Shown piece by piece: positions 8,039-14,320 of a stretch of 23,388 nucleotides of DNA (positions are counted from its first letter, which is position 1; each line of letters opens with the position of its first letter). This DNA comes from Methylococcaceae bacterium (GTDB taxonomy: Bacteria; Pseudomonadota; Gammaproteobacteria; Methylococcales; Methylomonadaceae). The DNA is taken from positions 1 through 23,388 of the forward strand of contig JAKIUK010000065.1 in NCBI GenBank assembly GCA_021647585.1, in the 5' to 3' direction. Made by a program: the position numbers and the translations under genes. The notes under the pieces were generated by a model. That model was given only the letters and a program-made list of their open reading frames with translations. It made no database searches and was not told the origin of the DNA.

Positions 8039-9870
8039 CTGTGTACTTCGCCTCGTTCAGAAGTTTTAACTACAGTTTCAACAAATGAATTTATAGTCGT
8101 ATATTTTGCAAAAAATCGTTCTAAAACCATAGCTAATAAAAATACGCCTGTTCCTTCAAATAAGCTTTCGTCAAATTCAACTGTAATTTCCAGGCCTCTA
8201 CCAAATGTTATGGGTCCCAATCCTTCTATCCTTCTCAGAACAGGTTTAGAAGAAACGTTTAAAACACCTTCAATCTGTTTCTGTATTACCGAGTTGTTTT
8301 TATCCGCATAAAGCATTAATAAATCTCTTAATGCTACAGCACCATTCTCTTCATCGGTATCTATAATTGATAAATAGTTTAAAGATAAATGACTAATTAA
8401 TTTCCAGGCACTTTCCCCTTGTGCATTAGATGGTTTTGGTTTTGTTAGGCCTGAGACACACTTGATAGAACTAACAGGGGCTCCAATCTGCAAAGTAAAA
8501 TCTGTATAGCTTTTGCCAACAGGCATAAACAAGGGTAAATCCCTGTTGGTACATAATGTCTTTGTTGCTAACTGCTTTAAATTCAAGTTATAAGGGGCCT
8601 GTTTAGCATCAACTATGGAAATAAATGTTTCATTTCCTATATAACTTGAACGAGGCCCCAGCCGTTGCTTTTTTGATGATATTAATCGAGGTTCTCTGTT
8701 AATCGTATAATACGCCATCTGCTCTCGATGACCATAAAAGTTACTCGCATCATAAAAAGAATAAAACGTTTGTTTTTCGTCCTTACTGGAGCCCAAACCA
8801 ATTGTTTCCTGAATTGAATAAACCTCATAATCTAACGGCTTAGTTCTATCAGGTAGCACATGATATTGATGCGTCTTATTGTCCAGATGAATTCTATCTG
8901 CCTGCTTTGAAAATAGATTAACTGCAGGAGAACAATTAAGCAAAAAAGTACTTTCATCAAAAGTATCATCAAGTTTAGGGTGGCTATAATTGAATGCAAA
9001 GACGATTTCAATTTCATCTCCCTCACATTTGGAAAAAATCTCTTTTAATCCGGTGAGTTTAATAAATCTAAAGCGTTCAGGAAAAGCAAAATATTCTTGT
9101 AATAATCGGTATCCAGAAAAAGATTTTGCCGTATAGGGAAGAAGCGCTTCTTCGTCTTCAAATCCAACTGATTTAACCGGATTCCCTTTCTTGTATTTGT
9201 TTGTTTTTTTACCCTGATAGCTAACAGCCATAGTATTCGCAATCAACTGTTCATAAAGAAAAGTTGCTGTCTCTTCATTTCCTTTTAAATAAACAGTCAA
9301 CTCATCCAGATCAATCAGTTCTTTAAAACTCAGGCCCGCTGTTGTTTTTAATACAAGCTTTAATCCCGCCTTAGCTCTACTAATTTTTCGTTTGCAACTA
9401 TTTGATACCGCATGTCCCGTAGTCAGGTATTTAGCTGATGAAACTTCTAGTGGCCACAAGGTTACATTATGCGCAGTAGTATATTCACATGCAGAGGTTT
9501 CGCCTTTACCTATTAAACTACGCAGAGCACTTCCTCGTTCTAATTTATACCCTTCAGCTAATGAGCTTTCATTCAGTTCAGGTTGGAATTGAATGATTGT
9601 CATTGATGGTATAGGTGCTAGATAATGGGGATAAACCATTTCCAGCAAATGCTGAGTAAACTCGGGGAATTCAGCATCCATTTTTACTTGCACTCTTGCT
9701 GCAAGAAATGCAAAGCCTTCTAAAAGCCTTTCTACATAGGGGTCTGCACAATCAATTCCATCCATACCCAATCGAGCTGCAATTTTGGGATACTCTTTAG
9801 CAAATTCAGCGCCCATTTCGCGTACATGCTGTAATTCACTGTTGTAATATTTAAGTATCCTCGGGTCCAT
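8002..9870 (-). CDS. tssF: TssF baseplate protein
   Basis: TssF is the largest wedge protein of the T6SS baseplate and partners with two copies of TssG. The 622-aa length is normal, and the N-terminus (MDPRILKYYNSELQHVREMG, then FAKEYPKIAARLGM) is the conserved family opening. The VERLLEGFAFLAARVQVKMD segment follows at about 46-65. It starts 3 nt after the tssE stop and overlaps tssG by 37 nt, so tssE-F-G read as one tightly coupled unit. I saw no missing segment or frameshift. Confidence 0.96.
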   Translation of the reverse strand: MDPRILKYYNSELQHVREMGAEFAKEYPKIAARLGMDGIDCADPYVERLLEGFAFLAARVQVKMDAEFPEFTQHLLEMVYPHYLAPIPSMTIIQFQPELNESSLAEGYKLERGSALRSLIGKGETSACEYTTAHNVTLWPLEVSSAKYLTTGHAVSNSCKRKISRAKAGLKLVLKTTAGLSFKELIDLDELTVYLKGNEETATFLYEQLIANTMAVSYQGKKTNKYKKGNPVKSVGFEDEEALLPYTAKSFSGYRLLQEYFAFPERFRFIKLTGLKEIFSKCEGDEIEIVFAFNYSHPKLDDTFDESTFLLNCSPAVNLFSKQADRIHLDNKTHQYHVLPDRTKPLDYEVYSIQETIGLGSSKDEKQTFYSFYDASNFYGHREQMAYYTINREPRLISSKKQRLGPRSSYIGNETFISIVDAKQAPYNLNLKQLATKTLCTNRDLPLFMPVGKSYTDFTLQIGAPVSSIKCVSGLTKPKPSNAQGESAWKLISHLSLNYLSIIDTDEENGAVALRDLLMLYADKNNSVIQKQIEGVLNVSSKPVLRRIEGLGPITFGRGLEITVEFDESLFEGTGVFLLAMVLERFFAKYTTINSFVETVVKTSERGEVHRWMTRRGTRHIL

Positions 9871-9873
9871 GCC

Positions 9874-10371
9874 TTATCCTTTGCTTTCCAGCGTAATTTC
9901 ACCAGTTTCCAAATCCAATTCAGTTTTTAAGTATAAATGCAAAGGCAAAGGTTGTGCCCATATATCGGCTTCTATATCAAAACTAATTGCAGTTCTATTC
10001 ATACCTTCTGTTTTAAATACTTTAACTGATAAAGACCTTTTAATAATTCTTGGCTCAAAAAAAGAAATTATTTTTATCATTAATTTTTCTAACTGGATAA
10101 TATCCATACCAATCGCTACACGGCCTGATAAATCAGGCATCCCATAGTTAAGCACGGAATCTTTTACCTCGGGATATAGCTCCATATCGCCCATTACCTC
10201 GCGGTTACTAGCATTCAAAAGCCATGTAAGATCACGAATAACCGACATTCTAAGTTGTTTTGTTGATAACACCCTTTTTTCTCGAGATTCTTTTTTTTCA
10301 CTAGGCTCGGTATCAGCTAATCTATCAAGCAAAGAAGGTTGTAGCGTTTCATTTGAAGTAATTTCAGACAT
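9874..10371 (-). CDS. tssE: TssE gp25-like baseplate protein
   Basis: TssE resembles phage T4 gp25 and primes sheath polymerisation from the baseplate. The 165-aa protein has the family pattern: an N-terminal LLDRLAD segment, then MSVIRDLTWLLNASN, then YPEVKDSVLNYGMPDLSG and a helix-strand end with IISFFEPRI. No strong ribosome site precedes the ATG. This is the first gene after the accessory block. In the HSI-I-type order it would follow tagJ directly, so the block to its right has separated it from its usual upstream neighbour. Confidence 0.95.
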   Translation of the reverse strand: MSEITSNETLQPSLLDRLADTEPSEKKESREKRVLSTKQLRMSVIRDLTWLLNASNREVMGDMELYPEVKDSVLNYGMPDLSGRVAIGMDIIQLEKLMIKIISFFEPRIIKRSLSVKVFKTEGMNRTAISFDIEADIWAQPLPLHLYLKTELDLETGEITLESKG

Positions 10372-10604
10372 AGCGTAGCTTTTTCACTTTTAATTTCAGG
10401 TTCCCTGACCATCTTTACTGTAAACTAAAAACTCGTTCCTATAGTAAAAAGAATACTACAACATGTATTAATTTGCGGTATCTTTAAACAAAAAAACAAA
10501 CTATAAAAATATTAAGTTGTTTTTATTTTTAATGACTATTAATAAAACACAGGTTAAGTTTTAGAATTAGTCACTCCTGACAGCTTTAAAGATTTTAATG
10601 AACT
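10372..10604. other. AT-rich leader upstream of tssE
   Basis: This run of very AT-rich DNA separates tssE from the repeat cluster. Its position would suit a promoter for tssE-F-G-H, which may have been cut off from the upstream operon. I found several single-box matches on the minus strand but no pair with a good spacing. No gene or strong hairpin is visible. Confidence 0.4.
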
Positions 10605-10629
10605 GTCATTTCGACTAGCGGGAGAAATC
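10605..10629 (+). repeat. Solo left arm of the palindromic repeat
   Basis: This 25-nt stretch begins gtcatttcgactagcg. It matches the left arm of the intact palindrome (139-163) in the same orientation, and the reverse complement of the arm at 12775-12799 at 21 of 25 positions. Its partner arm is therefore about 2.1 kb away, on the far side of the lipase block. Confidence 0.75.
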
Positions 10630-10647
10630 TTGTTGTTCTATAGTGAC

Positions 10648-10802
10648 CTAGGACTGCCTATTACCCATAAGTACTAACATCATAACAATCAATAGGTTAA
10701 GACTTCATAAAATAACTATAATAAATTCTTATTTCAATAAATACAGGCTCTTAGACATTGGTTTCCTATTGATACACAACTTATGGGAATAGGCAGCCCT
10801 AG
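10648..10802. mobile_element. MITE-like inverted-repeat element flanked by CTAG
   Basis: The arms are 10648-10672 (starts ctaggactgcctatt) and 10779-10802 (ends aataggcagccctag); they pair with one mismatch and one bulge. A second perfect 9-bp pair (atcaatagg at 10688-10696, its complement at 10765-10773) lies inside, so the 155-nt unit folds into a long hairpin. CTAG occurs at both outer ends (10648-10651 and 10799-10802), compatible with a 4-bp target duplication. No transposase is encoded. The lipase stop codon TAG (10799-10801) lies inside the right CTAG. A related end, inverted, is at 12756-12768. MITE identity is inferred from structure. Confidence 0.65.
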
Positions 10803-11974
10803 TAACCAAACCTCTGTACAGCTGCCTTACCAAAGTTCTGTATAGAACCATATAACAAATCAAACACCCAGCGGATAAATGCGTATGTCATACTGACACC
10901 TGTTTGAATTGTCCTTCCCAAAAATTTAAACACCACTTGAATTAAAGATTCTAAGTACCATGCTATTTCAACTGAACTAACTGCACCTCTATATAACAAC
11001 CACGCCAACTGATCGATACAGTTCATACCAGTTAAAACGGCACTGCTAATAGCCAAACGTGCTTTCTCTATAATTCCTTTTATACATTTAGAAATCATCT
11101 CAAAAACATTTGCACCAAATTGAAACATACCCTGAATCTTCGATTCTGCTGCATTCTTCAACCACATTTCCCAAGGTGTATGAGTCTGCATATTGGTAGC
11201 ACTCATTGCTCTCCAGTTTGCATAACCAGATACCGTCTGAATATAGACAGACATTGAATGATCACCCGGCACGATACGACCCGGTCTTTGACAGCACAAT
11301 CCCCAATTGAGTTTTTCCATGCTGGTAAACGGGGCATGAATATAAGGATAAGGTGCAATCATTGGCACCGGGTCTGTTGTATGAAAAACTCGAAATATAT
11401 TCTCCTGCTTTACTTGTCTAGTGAGGTTTTGGCTATAATCTTCATGACCAACCCGCGGCGCACCAAAGGTATATAATTTGACATTAAACCCGCCTTTTTC
11501 CATTAGATAATCAGCCGACAAAGAGGCGAGTGCGCCACCTAAACTATGACCTATACAATGCACCGTACCCCGTTTCCCATCAAAATAAGCGTTTAGATCA
11601 GGCGAAATATCATTAAATATGCTTTGAAAGCCGGCATGTACTTTATTTCCACTAGGTGACTTATCCGTGCCAATATTGGCATTTGATAACCAGTCACGTT
11701 TTGAAACAGTCCCTCGTAAAGCAACAACATACTGACCTTGGCGATGTCCAGTCCCGGGAGAAATAAAGCCGAACCCCTTTTCTGCTTTAAAAAACTTTAC
11801 CCCAGAACTGCCTCTAAGTCGTTCTTCTGGTCTTTGAAAACCTGAGCCATCAGCCCCACTCAAACTCAAATCGCCCGTTAGTTTCATTGCCCGTGAAATA
11901 CTCAAATCCCTAATTTTATATACATCCTTTGCGATTTTTGCTGACTGTTCGGGGGATAATGGTAAATTTGTCAT
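10799..11974 (-). CDS. Class 3 (alpha/beta-hydrolase) lipase, candidate T6SS effector
   Basis: This 391-aa protein has the lipase 3 fold signature. The nucleophile elbow GHSLGG is at 142-147 (Ser144), followed by LYTFGAPRVGH (168-177), then HTTDPVPM with the probable Asp201 and PGDHS with the probable His239. Lipases of this kind cleave acyl chains from phospholipids or other lipids. The C-terminal 130 residues are rich in hydrophobic and amphipathic helices and may bind membranes. There is no signal peptide, as expected of cargo delivered by T6SS. A good ribosome site (GAGGAAA) precedes the ATG. The upstream neighbour is a small exported protein that could protect the producer. Effector status rests on position; no VgrG or PAAR fusion is present. 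Confidence 0.85.
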   Translation of the reverse strand: MTNLPLSPEQSAKIAKDVYKIRDLSISRAMKLTGDLSLSGADGSGFQRPEERLRGSSGVKFFKAEKGFGFISPGTGHRQGQYVVALRGTVSKRDWLSNANIGTDKSPSGNKVHAGFQSIFNDISPDLNAYFDGKRGTVHCIGHSLGGALASLSADYLMEKGGFNVKLYTFGAPRVGHEDYSQNLTRQVKQENIFRVFHTTDPVPMIAPYPYIHAPFTSMEKLNWGLCCQRPGRIVPGDHSMSVYIQTVSGYANWRAMSATNMQTHTPWEMWLKNAAESKIQGMFQFGANVFEMISKCIKGIIEKARLAISSAVLTGMNCIDQLAWLLYRGAVSSVEIAWYLESLIQVVFKFLGRTIQTGVSMTYAFIRWVFDLLYGSIQNFGKAAVQRFGY

Positions 11975-12054
11975 GATTCATTTCCTCAAAAATTTAGTAA
12001 TTTAAATTAAACCGTATTGTATTTTTCAAAACATCAATAAAAATCATTTTTTTA

Positions 12055-12531
12055 TTATTCTATCTGGCAAATTCCATAAACAAACTCTCCCGTTTTAGTT
12101 TTCTTTCTTTTTGCCTCATTATCAATATCACAAATTAGTGTGATTGGTTCTTTGCCTATTTCTCCAGCTGTATCATAATTATCTTTAACGAATAACCATG
12201 CATCATAAACAGTATCTTGATACTTTATAAAAATTTCCTGAGTAACAACAACTTCACTAGGTAAAAAACTCAATTCAAAGAAGAGAGTATTCGTTGCTTT
12301 TGGAAAATGAAAACGCCCGTCTTTATTGGTTTTTACTGTTTCTTCATGGCTATCTTCATCAGTATATTTTCTTGTCACTTCAACACCGGCTAGCGGTTTA
12401 CCCTGATTTAGCACAACACCATTAACTTCTGAAAATAACACTTGTTTAACAAAAAAAGACATTGCATTACCTGTAATTGAAAAAAATAATAAACTAAAAA
12501 AAATAACACTTATTAGTAACTTCCTAAACAC
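12055..12531 (-). CDS. Exported DUF6795-like beta-sandwich protein, candidate lipase immunity
   Basis: This 158-aa protein starts at GTG (12531) behind a GGAGGG ribosome site. A signal peptide (MFRK, hydrophobic core, likely cleavage after TGNA) is followed by LFSEVNGVVLNQGKPLAGVEVTR and TKTNKDGRFHFP-type stretches typical of carboxypeptidase-regulatory-like or DUF6795 beta-sandwich domains. I recall such proteins next to T6SS lipases, so a periplasmic protector role fits, but this is inference. It lies 80 nt upstream of the lipase in the same direction. The mature end begins MSFF, like the exported protein at 3130-3579, and 18 nt around this site are identical in the two genes. Confidence 0.75.
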   Translation of the reverse strand: MFRKLLISVIFFSLLFFSITGNAMSFFVKQVLFSEVNGVVLNQGKPLAGVEVTRKYTDEDSHEETVKTNKDGRFHFPKATNTLFFELSFLPSEVVVTQEIFIKYQDTVYDAWLFVKDNYDTAGEIGKEPITLICDIDNEAKRKKTKTGEFVYGICQIE

Positions 12532-12549
12532 AAGCCCTCCATATATAAA

Positions 12550-12755
12550 TTAATCAAAGGTATATGTAAACTCCGAATCCTGAACATTTATATGTACCCG
12601 TTCTATGTTTTTTCCTTCTATCATCCTATGTAAAAATTCTTCACTGATTTTAGGCAGCATGGTATTTGTCAGTATTGAATCTATCATTCTTCCACCACAC
12701 TCCAACTCTGTGCATCGTTCAGCAATGAGTTGCACAACATCTTCATCATAAGTAA
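12550..12755 (-). pseudogene. tssH 3'-end fragment
   Basis: These 206 nt encode the last 68 residues of ClpV in frame with its stop and align with 4326-4531 without any gap. The rest of the gene is missing: homology stops exactly where the inverted end at 12756-12768 begins. It cannot encode a working ATPase; the open frame that runs on through the inverted end to a TTG at 12774 is probably chance. The half facing the stop differs at 17 of 66 nt by eye, while the other 140 nt differ at only 3. It looks like a captured tssH tail from a related locus, partly overwritten by gene conversion with the resident tssH. Confidence 0.85.
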
Positions 12756-12768
12756 GAGGCTGTCCTAG
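12756..12768. repeat. Solo inverted end of the accessory block
   Basis: The sequence gaggctgtcctag is the reverse complement of ctaggacagcctc, matching the left end ctaggactgccta at 10648-10660 at 11 of 13 positions. It carries CTAG at its outer edge. Together with the left end it brackets the lipase, its neighbour and the tssH fragment. Confidence 0.6.
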
Positions 12769-12868
12769 ACTCAAGATTCCTCCCGCTGGTCAGAATGACA
12801 CCGTTTGTGGATTTAATTCTGTTTAAAGTCAAAATTGAGAGTTACCTGCCATAGGTTAAGAATCATAT
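12765..12868. repeat. Roughly 100-bp dispersed repeat, copy 2, with right palindrome arm
   Basis: This copy contains the arm 12775-12799 (begins gattcctcccgct), followed by DNA resembling 217-287, up to the tagJ stop codon. It lies in the same relation to tagJ as copy 1 does to the DUF4123 gene. The left half of its palindrome is at 10605-10629, separated by the accessory block. Confidence 0.65.
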
Positions 12869-13665
12869 TATTTTTTTTCTTGTTCGTCTTTTACTTCAAA
12901 AGATACCGTTCGTATATTCATCAAAGAATAATCTTCTTTATCCGTAGCCAACAATCTTTGGCCTTTACCAAAAAATTCACCTTCATTCTGTTCCTGCCAA
13001 ACTGTTTTTCTTGATAATTTTAAATCGAATTCACTTTCAAGATGTGTATTGACATATCGTGTTGGTATAAAACCTATTGTTTCGCCTTCATTTGTCCAGA
13101 CAAAATGTGCAGCTGTCCACACTAAATCTCGTAAATCTGTAGGTTCTTCAATCTTGATCTGTTTGATAGCTGTATAGGGAATCCAATAATAACGACCATT
13201 TATGATGACTTCCAAGACAGGGCCTAACCGTGAATCTGCATCTGCTATCCATGAAAAATCATCACCATCAATATTACCAGGTACTACTGGGGCCATTTCA
13301 AATGCCTGGCTTCTTAAGCCCTTAGCTTGCTCTTCAATTACTGACAGGGATTCAATTAAAAGTGCAATCCACTGCTCGGGCTCTCCAAAAACCAGAGGCG
13401 TCCTTTTACCACTAAACACACTTTCTCTATATACTTCACAACGGATAAGTTCCCTATAAGTTTGTACCATAGGTAAACTTTCAGCATCCAAATCACCGAC
13501 AACATTTAACTGAGTCAATCCACGTTGCCATTCTCCCATTACAATAAGCATCTGAAATAAAAAAATGCGTAATTTAGAGTTTGCAGGATCTGCCTGAACC
13601 TGTTTTTTTAAATGTTGGTAGGCTTCATCTAACTGGCCATTACTTAAAAGTTCTTCCGCAGTCAT
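12868..13665 (-). CDS. tagJ: TagJ (ImpE/HsiE family) accessory protein
   Basis: TagJ binds the N-terminus of the sheath protein TssB and is thought to assist ClpV-dependent sheath handling; it is not needed in all T6SSs. The 265-aa protein shows the family pattern: an N-terminal TPR-like part (AEELLSNGQLDEAYQHLKKQVQADP, LRIFLFQMLIVMGEW), then DFSWIADADSRLGPVLEVIINGRYYWIPY and LRDLVWTAAHFVWTNEGETIGFIPTRY. I take the ATG at 13665 because TTAGGA lies 6 nt upstream; a TTG at 13680 would bury that site. It follows hcp, behind a strong hairpin, so it probably depends on read-through. Position after hcp matches the HSI-I order. Confidence 0.92.
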   Translation of the reverse strand: MTAEELLSNGQLDEAYQHLKKQVQADPANSKLRIFLFQMLIVMGEWQRGLTQLNVVGDLDAESLPMVQTYRELIRCEVYRESVFSGKRTPLVFGEPEQWIALLIESLSVIEEQAKGLRSQAFEMAPVVPGNIDGDDFSWIADADSRLGPVLEVIINGRYYWIPYTAIKQIKIEEPTDLRDLVWTAAHFVWTNEGETIGFIPTRYVNTHLESEFDLKLSRKTVWQEQNEGEFFGKGQRLLATDKEDYSLMNIRTVSFEVKDEQEKK

Positions 13666-13676
13666 TTTTTTTCCTA

Positions 13677-13716
13677 ACAAAAAGAAAAAGACCAGATACA
13701 GATTGTGTATCTGGTC
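13677..13716 (-). terminator. Rho-independent terminator or attenuator after hcp
   Basis: On the minus strand an 11-bp perfect stem (13690-13700 with 13706-13716, loop of 5) is followed directly by TTTTTCTTTTT. It lies 28 nt downstream of the hcp stop. Because tagJ continues in the same direction, it probably acts partly, keeping hcp transcripts abundant relative to tagJ. Confidence 0.85.
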
Positions 13717-13744
13717 TATTTGTTATCACTGAGACAATTTTAGA

Positions 13745-14230
13745 TCACAATTTTTTGTTAGCCGCTATATCCCAATCGTACTTAATTTCTCCACCTTCTT
13801 TTGCACCTGTTTTTCCTTGTGGTTGATACGCAACATGCACTTCTCCAAAATTTAAAGTGATATTTTCAGTGAGTCTGTCTTCACCCCCTGAGCCCCCTGT
13901 AGAGATTGATGTAATAATAAGATCTTTCATTGTGATTTTGATATATTCAACGGCCTCTTCACCCGCCTTTCTGACGATAAGGCATGCTTCTGGATAATGT
14001 TTACCATTACTACATGCCATCATCAGCACAGGAGACGACTTGTCCACATATTTTGTAATAGACAAATCTTGTATGGCAACTTTACCAGCACCACTACCAC
14101 TTCCTTGATGAGTCGTACCTGATTGGCTCATTCCCCAGCTCCAGGCCAAAACATCAATTTCATCTTTATGCTTATCATCCTGAGCTTCACCCTTAACATC
14201 GCCTATTTTTATAAACTGATCTACTGCCAT
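13745..14230 (-). CDS. hcp: Hcp tube protein (TssD)
   Basis: Hcp hexamers stack into the inner tube that is propelled by sheath contraction and can carry small effectors in its lumen. The 161-aa protein opens MAVDQFIKIGDVKGEAQDDKHK, the typical start for the Hcp1-type branch, and is about the same length as P. aeruginosa Hcp1. I choose the ATG at 14230: GAGGTG (14237-14242) lies 6 nt upstream, while an in-frame GTG at 14239 falls inside that ribosome site. It is the last gene before a strong terminator and is preceded by two hairpins after tssC, so it may be made from a separate or processed transcript, in line with the large amounts of Hcp needed. Confidence 0.97.
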   Translation of the reverse strand: MAVDQFIKIGDVKGEAQDDKHKDEIDVLAWSWGMSQSGTTHQGSGSGAGKVAIQDLSITKYVDKSSPVLMMACSNGKHYPEACLIVRKAGEEAVEYIKITMKDLIITSISTGGSGGEDRLTENITLNFGEVHVAYQPQGKTGAKEGGEIKYDWDIAANKKL

Positions 14231-14236
14231 TTTCTT

Positions 14237-14242
14237 CACCTC
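14237..14242 (-). promoter_or_regulatory. Ribosome-binding site deciding the hcp start
   Basis: GAGGTG on the minus strand is spaced 6 nt from the ATG at 14230. It contains the alternative GTG and so rules against starting there. Confidence 0.75.
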
Positions 14243-14252
14243 TTCATCAAAT

Positions 14253-14275
14253 TAAAAAAATACGGTTGAACCGTA
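14253..14275 (-). terminator. Small terminator-like hairpin between tssC and hcp
   Basis: On the minus strand TACGGTT and AACCGTA (14261-14275) form a short palindrome, folding as a 5- to 6-bp stem, followed by a run of seven T. It lies 22 nt before the hcp start. The stem is short, so it would be a weak terminator or an attenuator that tunes hcp against tssC. Confidence 0.5.
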
Positions 14276-14284
14276 CTCATACAC

Positions 14285-14318
14285 AAAACCTATTCAGAAC
14301 AATCTAAACAGGGTTTTT
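14285..14318 (-). other. Long hairpin directly after tssC
   Basis: On the minus strand the arms AAAACCCTGTTTAGA and TCTGAATAGGTTTT pair over 14 bp with one bulged C and two G-U pairs, around a 4-nt loop. It begins within a few bases of the tssC stop. No T-run follows at once. It could protect the tssB-tssC mRNA 3' end or mark an RNA processing site upstream of hcp. Confidence 0.55.
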
Positions 14319-14320
14319 AC

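Noticed and set aside
12550..12774. Open frame of 74 residues as a real small gene
   Set aside because: It is the tail of ClpV fused by chance to an inverted end, with a TTG start and no ribosome site. I treat it as a fragment.
13666..13680. Upstream TTG start for tagJ
   Set aside because: It would place the TTAGGA ribosome site inside the gene; the ATG at 13665 is correctly spaced from it.
14231..14239. Upstream GTG start for hcp
   Set aside because: The GTG is part of the GAGGTG ribosome site, and the ATG at 14230 gives the conserved MAVD opening.
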